Source of the DNA: Lolium rigidum | Lineage: Eukaryota > Streptophyta > Magnoliopsida > Poales > Poaceae | Length of the DNA: 64,000 nucleotides | Direction of reading: 5' to 3' | Assembly: GCF_022539505.1 (NCBI RefSeq) | Contig: NC_061508.1 | Location: forward strand, 340,393,484-340,457,483 | In this document: positions 54,284-64,000 of the stretch, one piece after another | Layout of the letters: every line of letters starts with the position of its first letter | Numbering within the stretch: position 1 is the first letter of the stretch | The notes under the pieces: model-generated | Seen by the model: only the letters and a program-made list of their open reading frames with translations | Told to the model about the DNA's origin: nothing | The model's database searches: none | Program-made: the position numbers and the translations under genes

Positions 54284-57200
54284 ATGGATCCATTCGAACG
54301 GGACTTGGAACAGGAAGACATTTTCGAGAACATAATCCGCGATGGTGATGGAGAAGCCGGCGGCTCCGGTGATGGAGAAGCCGACGGCTCCGGTGATCAT
54401 GGAGAAGCCGGCGGCTCCGGTGATGGAGAAGCCAACGGCTCCGGTGATGGAGAAGCCGACGGCTCCGGTAATGACGAGGTATACGATCAGTTGAGGCATT
54501 AATGGAATTCTATATGTACATATGTATATAAATTAACTGATTTTTATTCTCTTAGGCCTCCGAAGATAAGTTGGAGAAACGAGGCCCGGCAAAGAGACTG
54601 GGCAAAAAAGACCACTTCAACATTGAAGCTATATCACCGGAAGGCCAACCTGTGGCACCCGCGAGTGTCAGAGTGACATTTAAGAATCAGTGCGGAGTTG
54701 TGGTTAGAGATCATATCCCGATCACTGTTGGAGAATGGAACAAGACCAAGAATGTGTCCGAAGATCAGGTTGCCGATAGGTACAAGAACACACTTTTTGA
54801 CGACCTCATGTCACATTTCACTTTGCCAAATTTGGGATCGGACTCGAGAATGCCAAGCGCAGGGCGCTAGTGAAGAAATGGGCTCTTAAGAAGATGGGGG
54901 AACTTTTCCGAGCGTATAAGAACCGGTTATGGAAAGCTTATAAGGCCGAGAAGAAGCCTCCATTATTCGAAAACTACCTAGCGAAGCAGGAGCATAATTG
55001 GGAAGAATTTGTGAAGTACAAAGAATCGAGAGGAGGTTGTGAACTCTGTCCAAGAAAAACAAGAAGAATGCAAGCGAAAAGAAATATCACCATCATACGG
55101 GGCGAGGGGGCTACGAAGTAGCCATGCCTAAGTGGGATGCACAAGAGGCTGAGATGGAGCTGAAGGGGATCACTCCAGAACCCACGCGAGAAGGATGGGA
55201 CATTAGGGCTCGAAATTGGTTCCTCGCGCATGGTTGTGAGTATGACATGAAGACAGGGAACATTGTTGAAAGTGACAACAGGGTTAGGGTACCCAAGGAA
55301 AAATGGATTGCCGTGACGACAGATATAAAGGCGGGAAAACTAAAGTTTGCTCCCGATAGAGAGAAATACTTGCTGACACTTGTCCTCGGTAATCCTGAGA
55401 AGGGAGGACGAACAAGAGGCTTCAGCCCTAGTGTTCTGTGGTCGCTTGGGTTTCCGGCCGACGCGGGGACTTATAGAAGCCGAGCGAGAGCTAAACAACG
55501 CGAGCTGGAGGTGCAGAATGACCGGATGGCCGAGTTCCAACGCCGACTTGACCAGCAGCAGCGGAGATTCAGCAGCAACAGCTGGAGATAAATGAACTAA
55601 AAGGACAGCGCCAGCCAGATAATACCGCTGGCATATCTCGGCCGACGAGACAGCAGCGTGGCCGACTCGGAGGCCCCTCCTAAACGGATGATAGATGGCG
55701 GTCCCGGCGACCCCGTGGATGGAATCAAGGAGCAAACACCTTGTGATCTCTATGTGGTGTTCGGGAACATGTCCGTTAAGGTGGCGGTCGGCTATGTCTT
55801 ACCCGCATTTGGACTCGAAGGTGAGCCGGCAACATGGCATGGCAATCAGATTCCAGCCGGCTATGCTCGTGTCGGGGTGGATTCGGCTTGTACCGTCGTG
55901 GGAGACATTGGAGCTCTAGATCCCTGGAGGTGATGGGGGGCTTACACTCAGAGAGGTGCTGGGAGAAATCATTCTCTGGGAAAAGAAGAACATCAGGCTG
56001 CCAGGCTGGGTAGCCCCTAGTACCGGCCGTCCGAGCAGGTCACCATCACCTCCTCCGGTGATCGCAGGCCACCATCACCTCCTCCTATCGATCACATGTC
56101 GCCACCATCACCCCATGGGTACGACGTCGACCACGACATCTGTAGTCCATCTCCATCTCCAGCGCCGCCGCCTCCGCCCACTAAGACTCGGAATGCACCC
56201 AGCCGGAAGCGTTTTAAGAGTCCTGTCCGCAAGATGTCGCCCCTCCCAAAAGTACCAAAGGTTCCCCCCCCCCGTCCTTACGATCGTACTGCAGAGGAAA
56301 ATGAGGCCATTGTTGCGAAATACAATTATGATTTTTTTCATAAGCCAAAACCTCCAGCCGCCGAGCCATACACCGAGAAGCAAATAGCATATGCTACTTC
56401 TTTTCCGAACACACCATCGCAATATGACTTACACGAGAAGAAGGATGACTATACACGCCACCTTGCGAGGGTAATTGATGACAAGGCGAATGAAAAGGCT
56501 AAGAAGAACAAGGATGACAAGGCTAAGAAGAAGGATATTGCTAGCACGAGCAAATCATCAGCTAGAAGTGCAGCCGAGAAGAAGTCAAGTTCAACAAGTG
56601 CACCCCTCAAGGCCAAGCAAACGACAAAAGGCAAAAAGAGAAAGGAAGTTCCCTCCTCGGAGATCAGCCCAAACAATCGATTCCAGCACTCAAAGTGTTT
56701 AATGTTCCCAAGGTGTACCAGCCGGAACATGGTGATTTCGATATGGAAGAAGCTGCAAGGCTAGCGGCTGCCTGTGACGTTACCGTGGAGGAATTGATGT
56801 ATGCAGCAGATGCTGCACTACCCACTGCTGATATAGCTCCTAAATTTGTCTACGGGGCCGACTTGGTCAGCACAGAGCAGCTGCATAAACTGCCAACACA
56901 TATGTGGAATTTGCATCAGTGGTACCTTGATGCATGCAAGGAGAACATAATGTACATCGTGGCGACTATACCATGGGAATATTACTACCGAAAGGAGGAG
57001 ATCCATATTGAGATGAATGAACTCTGGCAGTTATTCAATTTAGAAGCCCTCGACAAATCTCTCATGAGTTGCTATTGCTTGTAAGTTGTTAACTACATAT
57101 AAGTTCATTTTCATTCAGTTCATGTTCGTTTTCATTGCATATACTCATTATATCTTATGTGTTCTCTATTATGCGGATCGAAGATCGGTGAATGCAAAAG

Positions 57201-57993
57201 TAATAATATTATCAATATTGGGTTTGTTGACCCAGATAAAATACATGTTCAAACGGTAAAGCATAATGCCCAAGAAACGGGGGGAAACCTACTAAGGGTT
57301 TTGGGGGAGCAATATTTCTGTGATTCAATATTGTTTCTTTACAACTACGAGTGAGATTCTTAATGATCTTTTATGCATATTCAATTTTTCTTACTCGATG
57401 TTAAGTGTAATTTCTGACGTATATACATAACATGTGCAGCTTCCACTGGATTCTACTAGACATTCAACCTGATAAGGGAATAGTTGAAGTAAGAGACCCA
57501 CTGAGTAGAGGCGTGGACGGGTTCCACGACTTGCAGAAGTTGCTCCAAGTGTAATTTCCTTCATCGCCGCGCTATATCTTTCGTGAGATATCAATTAATT
57601 ATCCACTCATTCAATCATTCTTTTGCCTGGCAGGGCTTGGACCGCTTTCAAGAGACATCGTAAGGACGGTACACTGGGCGGAGAAGCTAACATTTACTCC
57701 TGTATCGTGCCCTCGGCAGCCACAAGGGACGAATCTATGTGGATACTACGTTTGCGAGTCCATTCGCATGTTAACCATCGAGAAGCAGAACAAAAATAAA
57801 TTCAACGTAAGCAATAACACTCACAACTTTATTTATTATCGTCAATATTTCGTTATCAAGATTGTTATAGTCATACTCATCTCATTTTCGTATATAGGTC
57901 GACTACATGCGGGACAAACTCCAACGAAAGGAACACCTACTAGGAATTGCGGAGGAACTGGCGGGACTTTTGGTTAGAGAAGTACTAAACAAC
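54284..57993 (+). pseudogene. Second CACTA gene: transposase_24-like, DUF8039-like and Ulp1-protease-like parts
   Basis: Exon 1 (54284-54478) codes MDPFERDLEQEDIFENIIRD and an acidic GDGEADGSG repeat, then an intron to 54555. Exon 2 has GPAKRLGKKDHFNIEAISPE, VRDHIPITVGEWNKTKNVSE, KKWALKKMGELFRAYKNRLW and MPKWDAQEAEMELKGITPEP, typical of plant transposase_24/TnpA-like proteins. Then comes KEQTPCDLYVVFGNMSVKVA with WHGNQIPAGYARVGVDS (DUF8039-like), proline-rich and lysine-rich linkers, and from 56700 a C48/Ulp1-like region. Its presumed triad residues are in FHWILLDIQP and VRDPLSRG, with CPRQPQGTNLCGYYVCESIR holding the Gln and Cys. A clean intron lies at 57351-57439. Frameshifts (about 54845, 55025, 55575, 56690 and 57690) break it. 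TnpA-type proteins bind the subterminal repeats. Confidence 0.88.
54335..54475 (+). repeat. Coding minisatellite in exon 1 of the second CACTA gene
   Basis: Six to seven units of about 24 bp, GGTGATGGAGAAGCCGACGG with small variants, code GDGEADGS repeats. The result is a strongly acidic N-terminus. Confidence 0.88.
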
Positions 57994-58285
57994 AAAGGCT
58001 TGTTTAGTCCAAATAGATGCTCTACCTCCAAATAGACGGTCGTTAGTACCGCTTGTCGATCGTGAGCTAAATGTATATATATATGTAAGGGGAATCTACA
58101 TGTAAGGGGAATCGACTTTTGCTTCCAATATTTGTTTGATCGATCTATATATATAATGAATGAACGTGTACCACTTCAGTAGCGTACAAATATATCCAAC
58201 TTTTATTTTCGAATGGCGGGGGTGGCGGGGGGGGGGGGTGCTGCACCTCTCAAACCCTAAAGCAGCAGCGGTGTGCGCCTGCCAC
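57994..58285. other. 3' region of the second CACTA gene
   Basis: Short direct repeat TGTAAGGGGAATC at 58085 and 58101. A run of G lies at 58229-58239. No gene. Confidence 0.5.
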
Positions 58286-58501
58286 GTAGAGGGCCTTTTG
58301 TCGTGGGTGGTAATACCGCCCGCGACAAAAGGGTCTGTCCCCTGCGCGACCCGCGGCTGCCACGTGGTGGACCTTATGTCGCGGGTTGTAAGAGACCCGC
58401 GACAAAAGGGGGACCTTTTGTCGCGCCTCCCTTGTCGCGGCTGGCCGCCCGCGACAAAAGGGTCGTACGACCCGCGATATTAGGCCTGTTTTCCACTAGT
58501 G
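58286..58501. repeat. Right subterminal and terminal repeats of the CACTA element
   Basis: Copies of CTTTTGTCGTGGGT, CCCGCGACAAAAGGG, TTATGTCGCGGGT and TTTTGTCGCGCC in both orientations, ending CCTGTTTTCCACTAGTG at 58501. Confidence 0.9.
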
Positions 58502-58504
58502 ACA

Positions 58505-59058
58505 AACGCAGTCACCGATCACTCGAGCACAACGATAATGAAGGTTAACAAGAAATTAAATAAAGGAAGTGTTTTTAACCAAGTCGATGCTCCATCAGGA
58601 CATGCTAGCGTACGTCAGCTGCTATATTTTCATCCGGTAAAAGAATGATGCTTGATCATTCTCAATAGAGACGTCGTCTCTGTTATAATTGAGATGCACA
58701 ATAAACGAAGAACGAAAAGTAAAACACTGCAGGGGACACGAGATTTTAACGTGGAAAACCCTTGCAACACACAAGGGAAAAACCACGGGCGCCAGCCAGC
58801 AAAACTTCACTATTTCGGTGGTGTTTACAAACGCCGTGGGTGTACAATGATGCGATGATAACCCTAGCGGCGGCTTACATGGAATATAAATAGGCGGTGG
58901 CAACGATTCGGCCCAAGCCTCCGGCGACGGGCCTCGCTCCGCTCGTCAGAAGTTAGCCTCCCTTTAGTATATGAATTTGGATCACAAAATAACAGTCTCA
59001 TGAGCTAAATGTTTCGGTACACTGCTTTGACTTGGGTCTAGGCTGACGGCTACATAAT
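58505..59058. other. Intergenic region, possible copia-type retrotransposon fragment
   Basis: Contains GAGATTTTAACGTGGAAAAC and GGGAAAAACCACGGGC (58740-58795) followed by GGAATATAAATAGGCGG (58880-58896), a combination I recall from Triticeae copia LTRs. No ends could be fixed. Confidence 0.35.
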
Positions 59059-59060
59059 AC

Positions 59061-59107
59061 TCTCTCCATTCCATAATTCTCCACAATAATTGTGGAACGG
59101 AGGGAAC
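59061..59107. mobile_element. Miniature Stowaway-like hairpin
   Basis: CTCTCTCCATTCCATAATTC and the inverse CCCTCCGTTCCACAATTATT flank almost no loop. It looks like a Stowaway reduced to its terminal inverted repeats by internal deletion. Confidence 0.6.
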
Positions 59108-59254
59108 CAGTCGCTAGTTTATAGATACTTGCCAAGTTTTTTGTGTAACTTGACGGCAAGTAACTAATTGCCCGGAAATCCATTTCAGGTCATAGATGCA
59201 CGTAAACCTATTATGTGTAAATATATTATAAAAGGTTAAAAATTCTGAATAAAT

Positions 59255-59465
59255 TTATCATGTACATCTAGACATTTTATGTCCATACAGATTTTTTCTT
59301 GACAAAAGAACATTTTTTATGTATCATGTAAAAAAGGATAAATCTTGATGCACCAACATGACTATTCACGGAACATTTTTTTATCTTTTTACACTGGCCA
59401 CATAAAATATTCATTTTCCCCGAAAACATGTATGCAAACATAGAATGTCCAGATGTACGTGCGAA
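59255..59465. repeat. Imperfect inverted repeat, MITE-like
   Basis: CATGTACATCTAGACATTTT near 59258 pairs with CATAGAATGTCCAGATGTACG near 59440. The DNA between is AT-rich. No TSD determined. Confidence 0.5.
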
Positions 59466-59819
59466 ATTTTATTTCGCAATTTATTAGCATTTTAAAATTT
59501 TACTTTTTAATGATATTTTTATAATAGTTTTATATGCACATATGAGCCAGAATACCACCTCCCCAATTGCAGTCCTATTTCGGACATAATCACTACTATT
59601 AATACTGACATAAACTCGGTCCATGAGCGGTGCTTCCTAGGATCCATCGAGAGCGAAGCCATCCCCTTTGAACCTAGGCACGACGTGTGGTCAGCTTGTT
59701 CCCGAAAGTTGGGTGTCATTCTCTTGAGGGCTCCGCTCTGCCCAGTCATGGCACGTGATCGGTTCGTACCCGGACGTTGGGTGACATGTCCTCGGCGGGC
59801 ATAAGTTTGGTCATTTTAA
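59466..59819. other. Intergenic sequence, nothing recognised
   Basis: AT-rich to 59560, then moderately GC-rich with short ORFs lacking any domain. Confidence 0.4.
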
Positions 59820-60094
59820 GGGCTTTGTTGATTCATAGGATAGAAAAAGTATATAAATAGGAAATCATAGGATTGAGATGTCATGCCAATTTAAATCCTA
59901 TAAAAATATAAAGTGTGTTTAATTGTAGCAAGGGAATTTTTCATAAGGTATGAGCTAATGTTTTTTCCTGTAGAATTTACACTATAAGATTCCTATAGCT
60001 AGAGTGTGTTCTTGTGAATTAAATAACACATGTAGGAAGTTTTTGATAGGATCTAAATCCTACATAATTCAAATCCAATGAATCAAAGGAGCTC
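59820..60094. mobile_element. Tourist/Harbinger-like MITE
   Basis: The left end GGGCTTTGTTGATTCATAGG and the right end, in reverse, GAGCTCCTTTGATTCATTGG form imperfect terminal repeats. The left flank is TAA; the right is TAG. The interior has paired AATCCTA motifs, as in grass Tourist-like MITEs. Confidence 0.6.
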
Positions 60095-60378
60095 TAGCTA
60101 TGCTATCTTTCCTTTCCTAGAGACTTACACGAGATTGCCCCTCTGATCATTATAATTGCCGTTAGCATCCTTGGCGGGGCAGTTCCTCGACACGTGCCCC
60201 ACCTCATCGCAGCTACCCTCTTTTCTCCTTTTCCCCCAATTTCTCTTTCTCTGCTAACGACTTTCCTATTAGGTAATCTCCCAATTTGTTCCATGGGATT
60301 CATGTATGCTGCACCACTATACGATGCTCTCATGTTCCCCAATAGCAAACATGACTTTCATGTGTTTGTGCCTCCTGC
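60095..60378. other. Intergenic, with a possible broken zinc-knuckle peptide
   Basis: On the minus strand at about 60220-60120 one frame reads SCDEVGHVSRNCPAKDANGN and ends in a stop. The CDxxGHxxxxCP text resembles a CCHC zinc knuckle lacking its first cysteine. It could be a gag or RNA-binding gene relic; the evidence is thin. Confidence 0.3.
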
Positions 60379-60680
60379 TAGGGCATGCCCAATGCACTGC
60401 CCTAGAGGTACTGCTCACATCTTTAGTTAGGTTCGGGTGGTCCAAAATAGGTTCGGATGAGGAGGCAGCCTCCTCTTCAGGAATTGGGGATCTTAAGCCT
60501 TAAAAGCATGTTTTTTAAAGAGAGAAAGAGATACATAGTGCCATATTTGTGGGGTCCCTTCTCTTTTTTTATAACTAAAGTTGTAGCTTCCATTGGAGAG
60601 ATAAAATTTAACATGTTGCTTCTGACAACTTTTTTACATAGAGCAACTAGTTGTGTATGCCACCATTGCTCATGCCCTTA
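60379..60680. mobile_element. MITE-like element with GGGCATG ends
   Basis: TAGGGCATGCCCAATGCAC at the left pairs with the inverse of the right end, TAAGGGCATGAGCAATGGTG. About 300 bp, non-coding. Flanking bases CTA and TTA do not settle the superfamily. Confidence 0.6.
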
Positions 60681-61220
60681 TAGTGAAAATAACACCATAC
60701 ATCACAAGATGTTTTGATAACATGGAATGATAATAAATGAAGAAAGAGGGTGATGTGGTGACTAGCTATGTTACTATAACATTACACACACAAGATAATA
60801 TAAGTTCATAACATAATAAATGACACAATGCAGAGACGTATCTAGGAGGATGGATGGTTGGGGTAGGCCCCACCCTAAGAATTAGGCCCATATCACATAT
60901 ATTAGAGTCCAATTATCCCAACCCAGCAAAGACAAAGCTATATGGCCGATAGCATGATACATTTGTCTCTCGATCGCATAAGTCGAGATGGATAACACAT
61001 CCCACCCTAGATTACAGAAAGAATAGCGAGGCGGCGATTGCCTCGTTGCGGCGGCCTACTGCCGGCGGGACTTCTGGCCGCAGGGAAGTGCCGGCATGGT
61101 CACGGCAGTAGCAGGGATGGCGGTCAACGCTGCAGTAGGAAGCCACAGCCACATACGCAGTCTGGGGCGATTTCCCAAACGGCAGCAGGTGCCTTTCCGC
61201 CCCTTGCATCTTCAAGTGTT
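60681..61220. other. Intergenic, GC-rich towards the right
   Basis: 61020-61200 is exon-like in composition, but no frame shows a known domain on either strand. Confidence 0.35.
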
Positions 61221-61221
61221 A

Positions 61222-61370
61222 GGGCATCTCCAACCGGGCGACCCAAACGGACGCGCTGGGCCGTCCGTTTTGGGCCGTTTGCGTGGCCGAGCGGACGCGT
61301 GGACGGAGCCCCGTACGCTAGCCTATCAAACACCGGAGTGCGCTGCAGCACATTGATGTCATTGTGCGAG
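61222..61370. mobile_element. Truncated MITE-like element with GGGCATCTCCAACCGG end
   Basis: Starts GGGCATCTCCAACCGGGCGA and includes paired ACGGACGCG motifs. This end is common in Triticeae miniature elements. The right end is missing, apparently because an E-family LTR starts at 61371. Confidence 0.45.
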
Positions 61371-61930
61371 TGATGGCGTGTATTTCACACGTTCGTTGGG
61401 CAACCCCAAGAGGAAGGTATGATGCGCACAGCAGCAAGTTTTCCCTCAGAAAGAAACCAAGGTTTATCGAACCAGGAGGAGCCAAGAAGCACGTTGAAGG
61501 TTGATGGCGGCGGGATGTAGTGCGGCGCAACACCAGGGATTCCGGCGCCAACGTGGAACCTGCACAACACAACCAAAGTACTTTGCCCCAACGAAACAGT
61601 GAGGTTGTCAATCTCACCGGCTTGCTGTAACAAAGGATTAACCGAATTGTGTGGAAGATGATTGTTTGCAGAGAAAACAGTAAAAACAAGTATTGCAGCG
61701 GATTTGTATTTCAGTATTAAAAGAATGGACCGGGGTCCACAGTTCACTAGAGGTGTCTCTCCCATAAGATAAAAGCATGTTGGGTGAACAAATTACAGTC
61801 GGGCAATTGACAAATAGAGAGGGCATAACAATGCACATACATGTCATGATAAGTACAGTGAGATTTAATTGGGCATTACGACAAAGTACATAGACCGCCA
61901 TCCAATTGCATCTATGCCTAAAAGTCCACC
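61371..61930 (-). repeat. E-family LTR, partial, running into the assembly gap
   Basis: Starts TGATGGCGTGTATTTC, as both LTRs of E do, and is nearly identical to them for 560 bp before the Ns. The rest of the LTR and any element behind it are unresolved. Confidence 0.92.
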
Positions 61931-62030
61931 NNNNNNNNNNNNNNNNNNNNNNNNNNNNNNNNNNNNNNNNNNNNNNNNNNNNNNNNNNNNNNNNNNNNNN
62001 NNNNNNNNNNNNNNNNNNNNNNNNNNNNNN
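61931..62030. other. Assembly gap, 100 N
   Basis: Exactly 100 N, a common placeholder for a gap of unknown size. Left side is E-family LTR, right side is unrelated sequence. Confidence 0.99.
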
Positions 62031-63540
62031 GTAGTGATGCAGCATTGGCCTGGATGCGCAAAGTATTCCTGACTCGGGGTTTTCTATGTGGCTTTGTGCT
62101 TTTTTGTCTGCCTTTTGGAAAGGTTGACTCGAGCTGACGAGCAGGAGCAAACGAAAAGAGGGGCTTCAGTCTTTCAGATAGGATAGCATGGAAAATGAGG
62201 TAAAGAGTTTAATCCGTGATGCGTTCATGTTCTGCAGCCTAAAAGAAGTGTTCAAGGCTCTGTTCCTTTTCATCAGAAGCAGTGGGTGAAATCTGAAGAA
62301 TCGGTTTCTCCTTTGTTTCGCCACAAAGATCACATGGCCGTGAGCGATAGAATACTGTGTGTTGCGTAGGTGGCGAGCTGATGCAGGTGCGCAAGTGAGT
62401 GCGAGACATGAGCCATGTCAATTGTTTAAACATGCTGGTCGCCGAAAGTGCCGGTCATACACCTCACAGTTTTGCTCATGCACAAGCAAAAGAGAACAAA
62501 TGGTTGGGTTTATTTTGGAATTTGGAGTGGGGCGTAAAGTGTAATTGATCTTGCCGATTCTACCGGCTGATTTCTGCGTTTTCAGCCAATAGCTTGTTCT
62601 AACATGGTGAGAGTTTCGGGTAAATGTGCCTCATGTATTAGTGGGAGCAGATCCAATTAAACTGATGTGCACTAGCTGCCATTTTATACACACCACATCT
62701 TATCAGTGTCCAACCGACTTGGAAACCCCTACAAATAATATACAGGTACTGTATGTCGGTCAAAGGATGTGCTTGATCGATGATTGAACATCTGGGAGGG
62801 AAAAAAGGAGTACTTCCTGACATTTATTGAGTTGAACATTGATTCTCCTCAGTACGTGATCAGATCGTCTTATTATGGCCACAACTAGCTAACAAGCAAA
62901 GAAATGATTAGATCGATGCGTGGGTAGTACGGAGTAGTAGTGAAAATTTCTGATAAACTGTTTGACTCACTGAAGTTTCTTAATCTAACGTCTGCGGCTA
63001 CGAACCATACGTAATTCGGGTAATTGCTTCGAGTGTCGCTAGCTGGCTAATGCACGGAAGCTTCCTAGGAGCAACAGCTAGCACTACTTTAACCTTTCGC
63101 ATATTAACCTTGAGCCATGACATCACACTTTTTTATTATTTAAATTTTAAATAATTATTTGAATAAGACACAATGAATATATTTTTGTTTTAATAATAAA
63201 TATTGAAACAATAAAATAATATTTTTTCGTCAAAATCTAAAACCTCACAAAAGTACTATTTCATTTTGATTTTGATGAATATAAAAAATGATTAAACGGC
63301 TATAGGACGTTAAATTGAATGTAACTTTTTCTGTAGATACATTTTCATATAATTATTTTTTTCATCGGAGGTCGTATATAAACAGAAAAGCAGTTTTACT
63401 AAACATGATGCCATTTTGCTAATATATCAAAATTCATGTTTGTTAATTTTCTAACAACTAGAAAACATAATACATGGTTATCCGAAAGGATTTTATAGTT
63501 TAAAATTTCTAATATTTTCTTATATTTATATTCCTAGGGG
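62031..63540. other. Intergenic region right of the gap
   Basis: No gene recognised. 63110-63540 is very AT-rich. Short ORFs on both strands have no domain. Confidence 0.45.
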
Positions 63541-64000
63541 GTGCATGGAGCAAAACAAAGGAAAAAAAGGCAAAGCCGTGGGCATTAGGGCTGAATAGAA
63601 AAAAGGAAAAGAAAAAACTTGTGCCGACGTCTTTCGTTGGCATAGGGCTGAATAGAAAAAAACTTGTGCCGACGGCAAAGTCGTTGGCCTTGTCAAATGT
63701 CGTTGCCTCACCGCCACGGCGGACATCCCCAGGCCACGTGTCCTAGTCTATGCTGATGGCCAGATCTTGCCTATGGTGACGGCCTTTTCTTGTGTCGACT
63801 GGCCGTCGGGCATCGGCATAGGTTGCCCTACGACGATGACTTTTCTGTGCCACGGCCTTTTCTGCGGCCTGCCCTTTTCAACTCTTGTGTCGATGTTCCC
63901 AACAAAATGCCGTCGCCACAGAGCCTAGTTCGTTGGCATCTTGTCCGTTTCCCGTAGGGATACAAGCAACATGAATGCTTAATTACACGTACGGACGCCT
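63541..64000. mobile_element. Edge of another CACTA-like element or related repeat
   Basis: Many direct and inverted copies of TGCCGACGGC and CGTCGGCATAGG-like motifs, typical of subterminal repeats of some Triticeae CACTA families. A GGGCTGAATAGAAAAAA repeat occurs at about 63588 and 63645. No terminal repeat is within the window. Confidence 0.5.

Larger units (their letters stand above)
40687..58501 (+). mobile_element. CACTA (En/Spm) DNA transposon, 17.8 kb, with cargo genes
   Basis: The left end CACTAGTAGAAAACAGGGC and the right end (inverse) CACTAGTGGAAAACAGGCC form the short terminal inverted repeats, flanked by a 3-bp TSD, ACA (40684-40686 and 58502-58504). Both subterminal regions hold many direct and inverted TTTTGTCGCGGG motifs. 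The element carries a TNP2 transposase relic, a second intron-containing transposon gene, an AP2/ERF gene and an intact unknown ORF. Retrotransposon E (6.7 kb) is inserted in it, so the element was about 11.1 kb before. The two transposase genes have multiple frameshifts, so this copy should not be self-mobile. Confidence 0.95.

Overview
The window is almost certainly from a large Triticeae grass genome (wheat, Aegilops, barley or rye type). The grounds are very high transposon density, nested Athila-type Ty3/gypsy elements with LTRs opening TGATACGT and tRNA-Asp primer sites, a CACTA element with CACTAGTAGAAAAC ends, Stowaway/Tourist-type MITEs, and a grass-like R2R3-MYB gene. It is nuclear, not organellar or bacterial. 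Family names in the entries are from memory; boundaries, target-site duplications (TSDs), reading frames and motifs were read from the sequence.

Layout. 1-30387 is a four-level nest. The outermost plus-strand gypsy-like element D enters from the left edge and its 3' LTR is split at 3444/29388 by minus-strand element C (3445-29387). Both LTRs of C are themselves interrupted. The left one contains element A (3638-20627, TSD CACAC), the only one with gag-pol. A's gag/pol frame is split by element B (11510-17995, TSD AACAG), which has no pol. The right LTR of C contains a 4.86-kb Pack-MULE (23539-28396, TSD TAGATATTA) carrying pieces of a DUF295/KIB-type gene and of a B3-domain gene. C's interior also holds a small element with perfect 28-bp terminal inverted repeats (22505-22786).

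30388-40686 is the least repetitive part. It contains a 990-bp inverted-repeat element, a complete 269-bp TRIM retrotransposon (35377-35645, TSD GTAGT), a Stowaway-like MITE, and the only intact host gene: a three-exon R2R3-MYB (36864-38238, minus) with a long TCC/TC microsatellite in its upstream leader region.

40687-58501 is one 17.8-kb CACTA transposon (TSD ACA). From left to right it carries a degenerate TNP2 transposase, a short divergent ORF, an intact 175-aa ORF of unknown function, an AP2/ERF-domain gene split by retrotransposon E (45445-52156, TSD GCCCT), and an intron-containing second transposon gene with transposase_24-like, DUF8039-like and Ulp1-protease-like parts. Copies of the subterminal repeat, or look-alikes, lie just upstream of TATA boxes of the internal genes, so the same repeat may serve both transposition and promoter control.

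58502-64000 is intergenic sequence with several MITE-like elements, part of another E-family LTR running into a 100-N assembly gap (61931-62030), and the edge of a different CACTA-like element at the right end. Elements B, C and E lack pol but share the same short acidic ORF next to the primer binding site, which makes it the best candidate here for an under-described retroelement gene.
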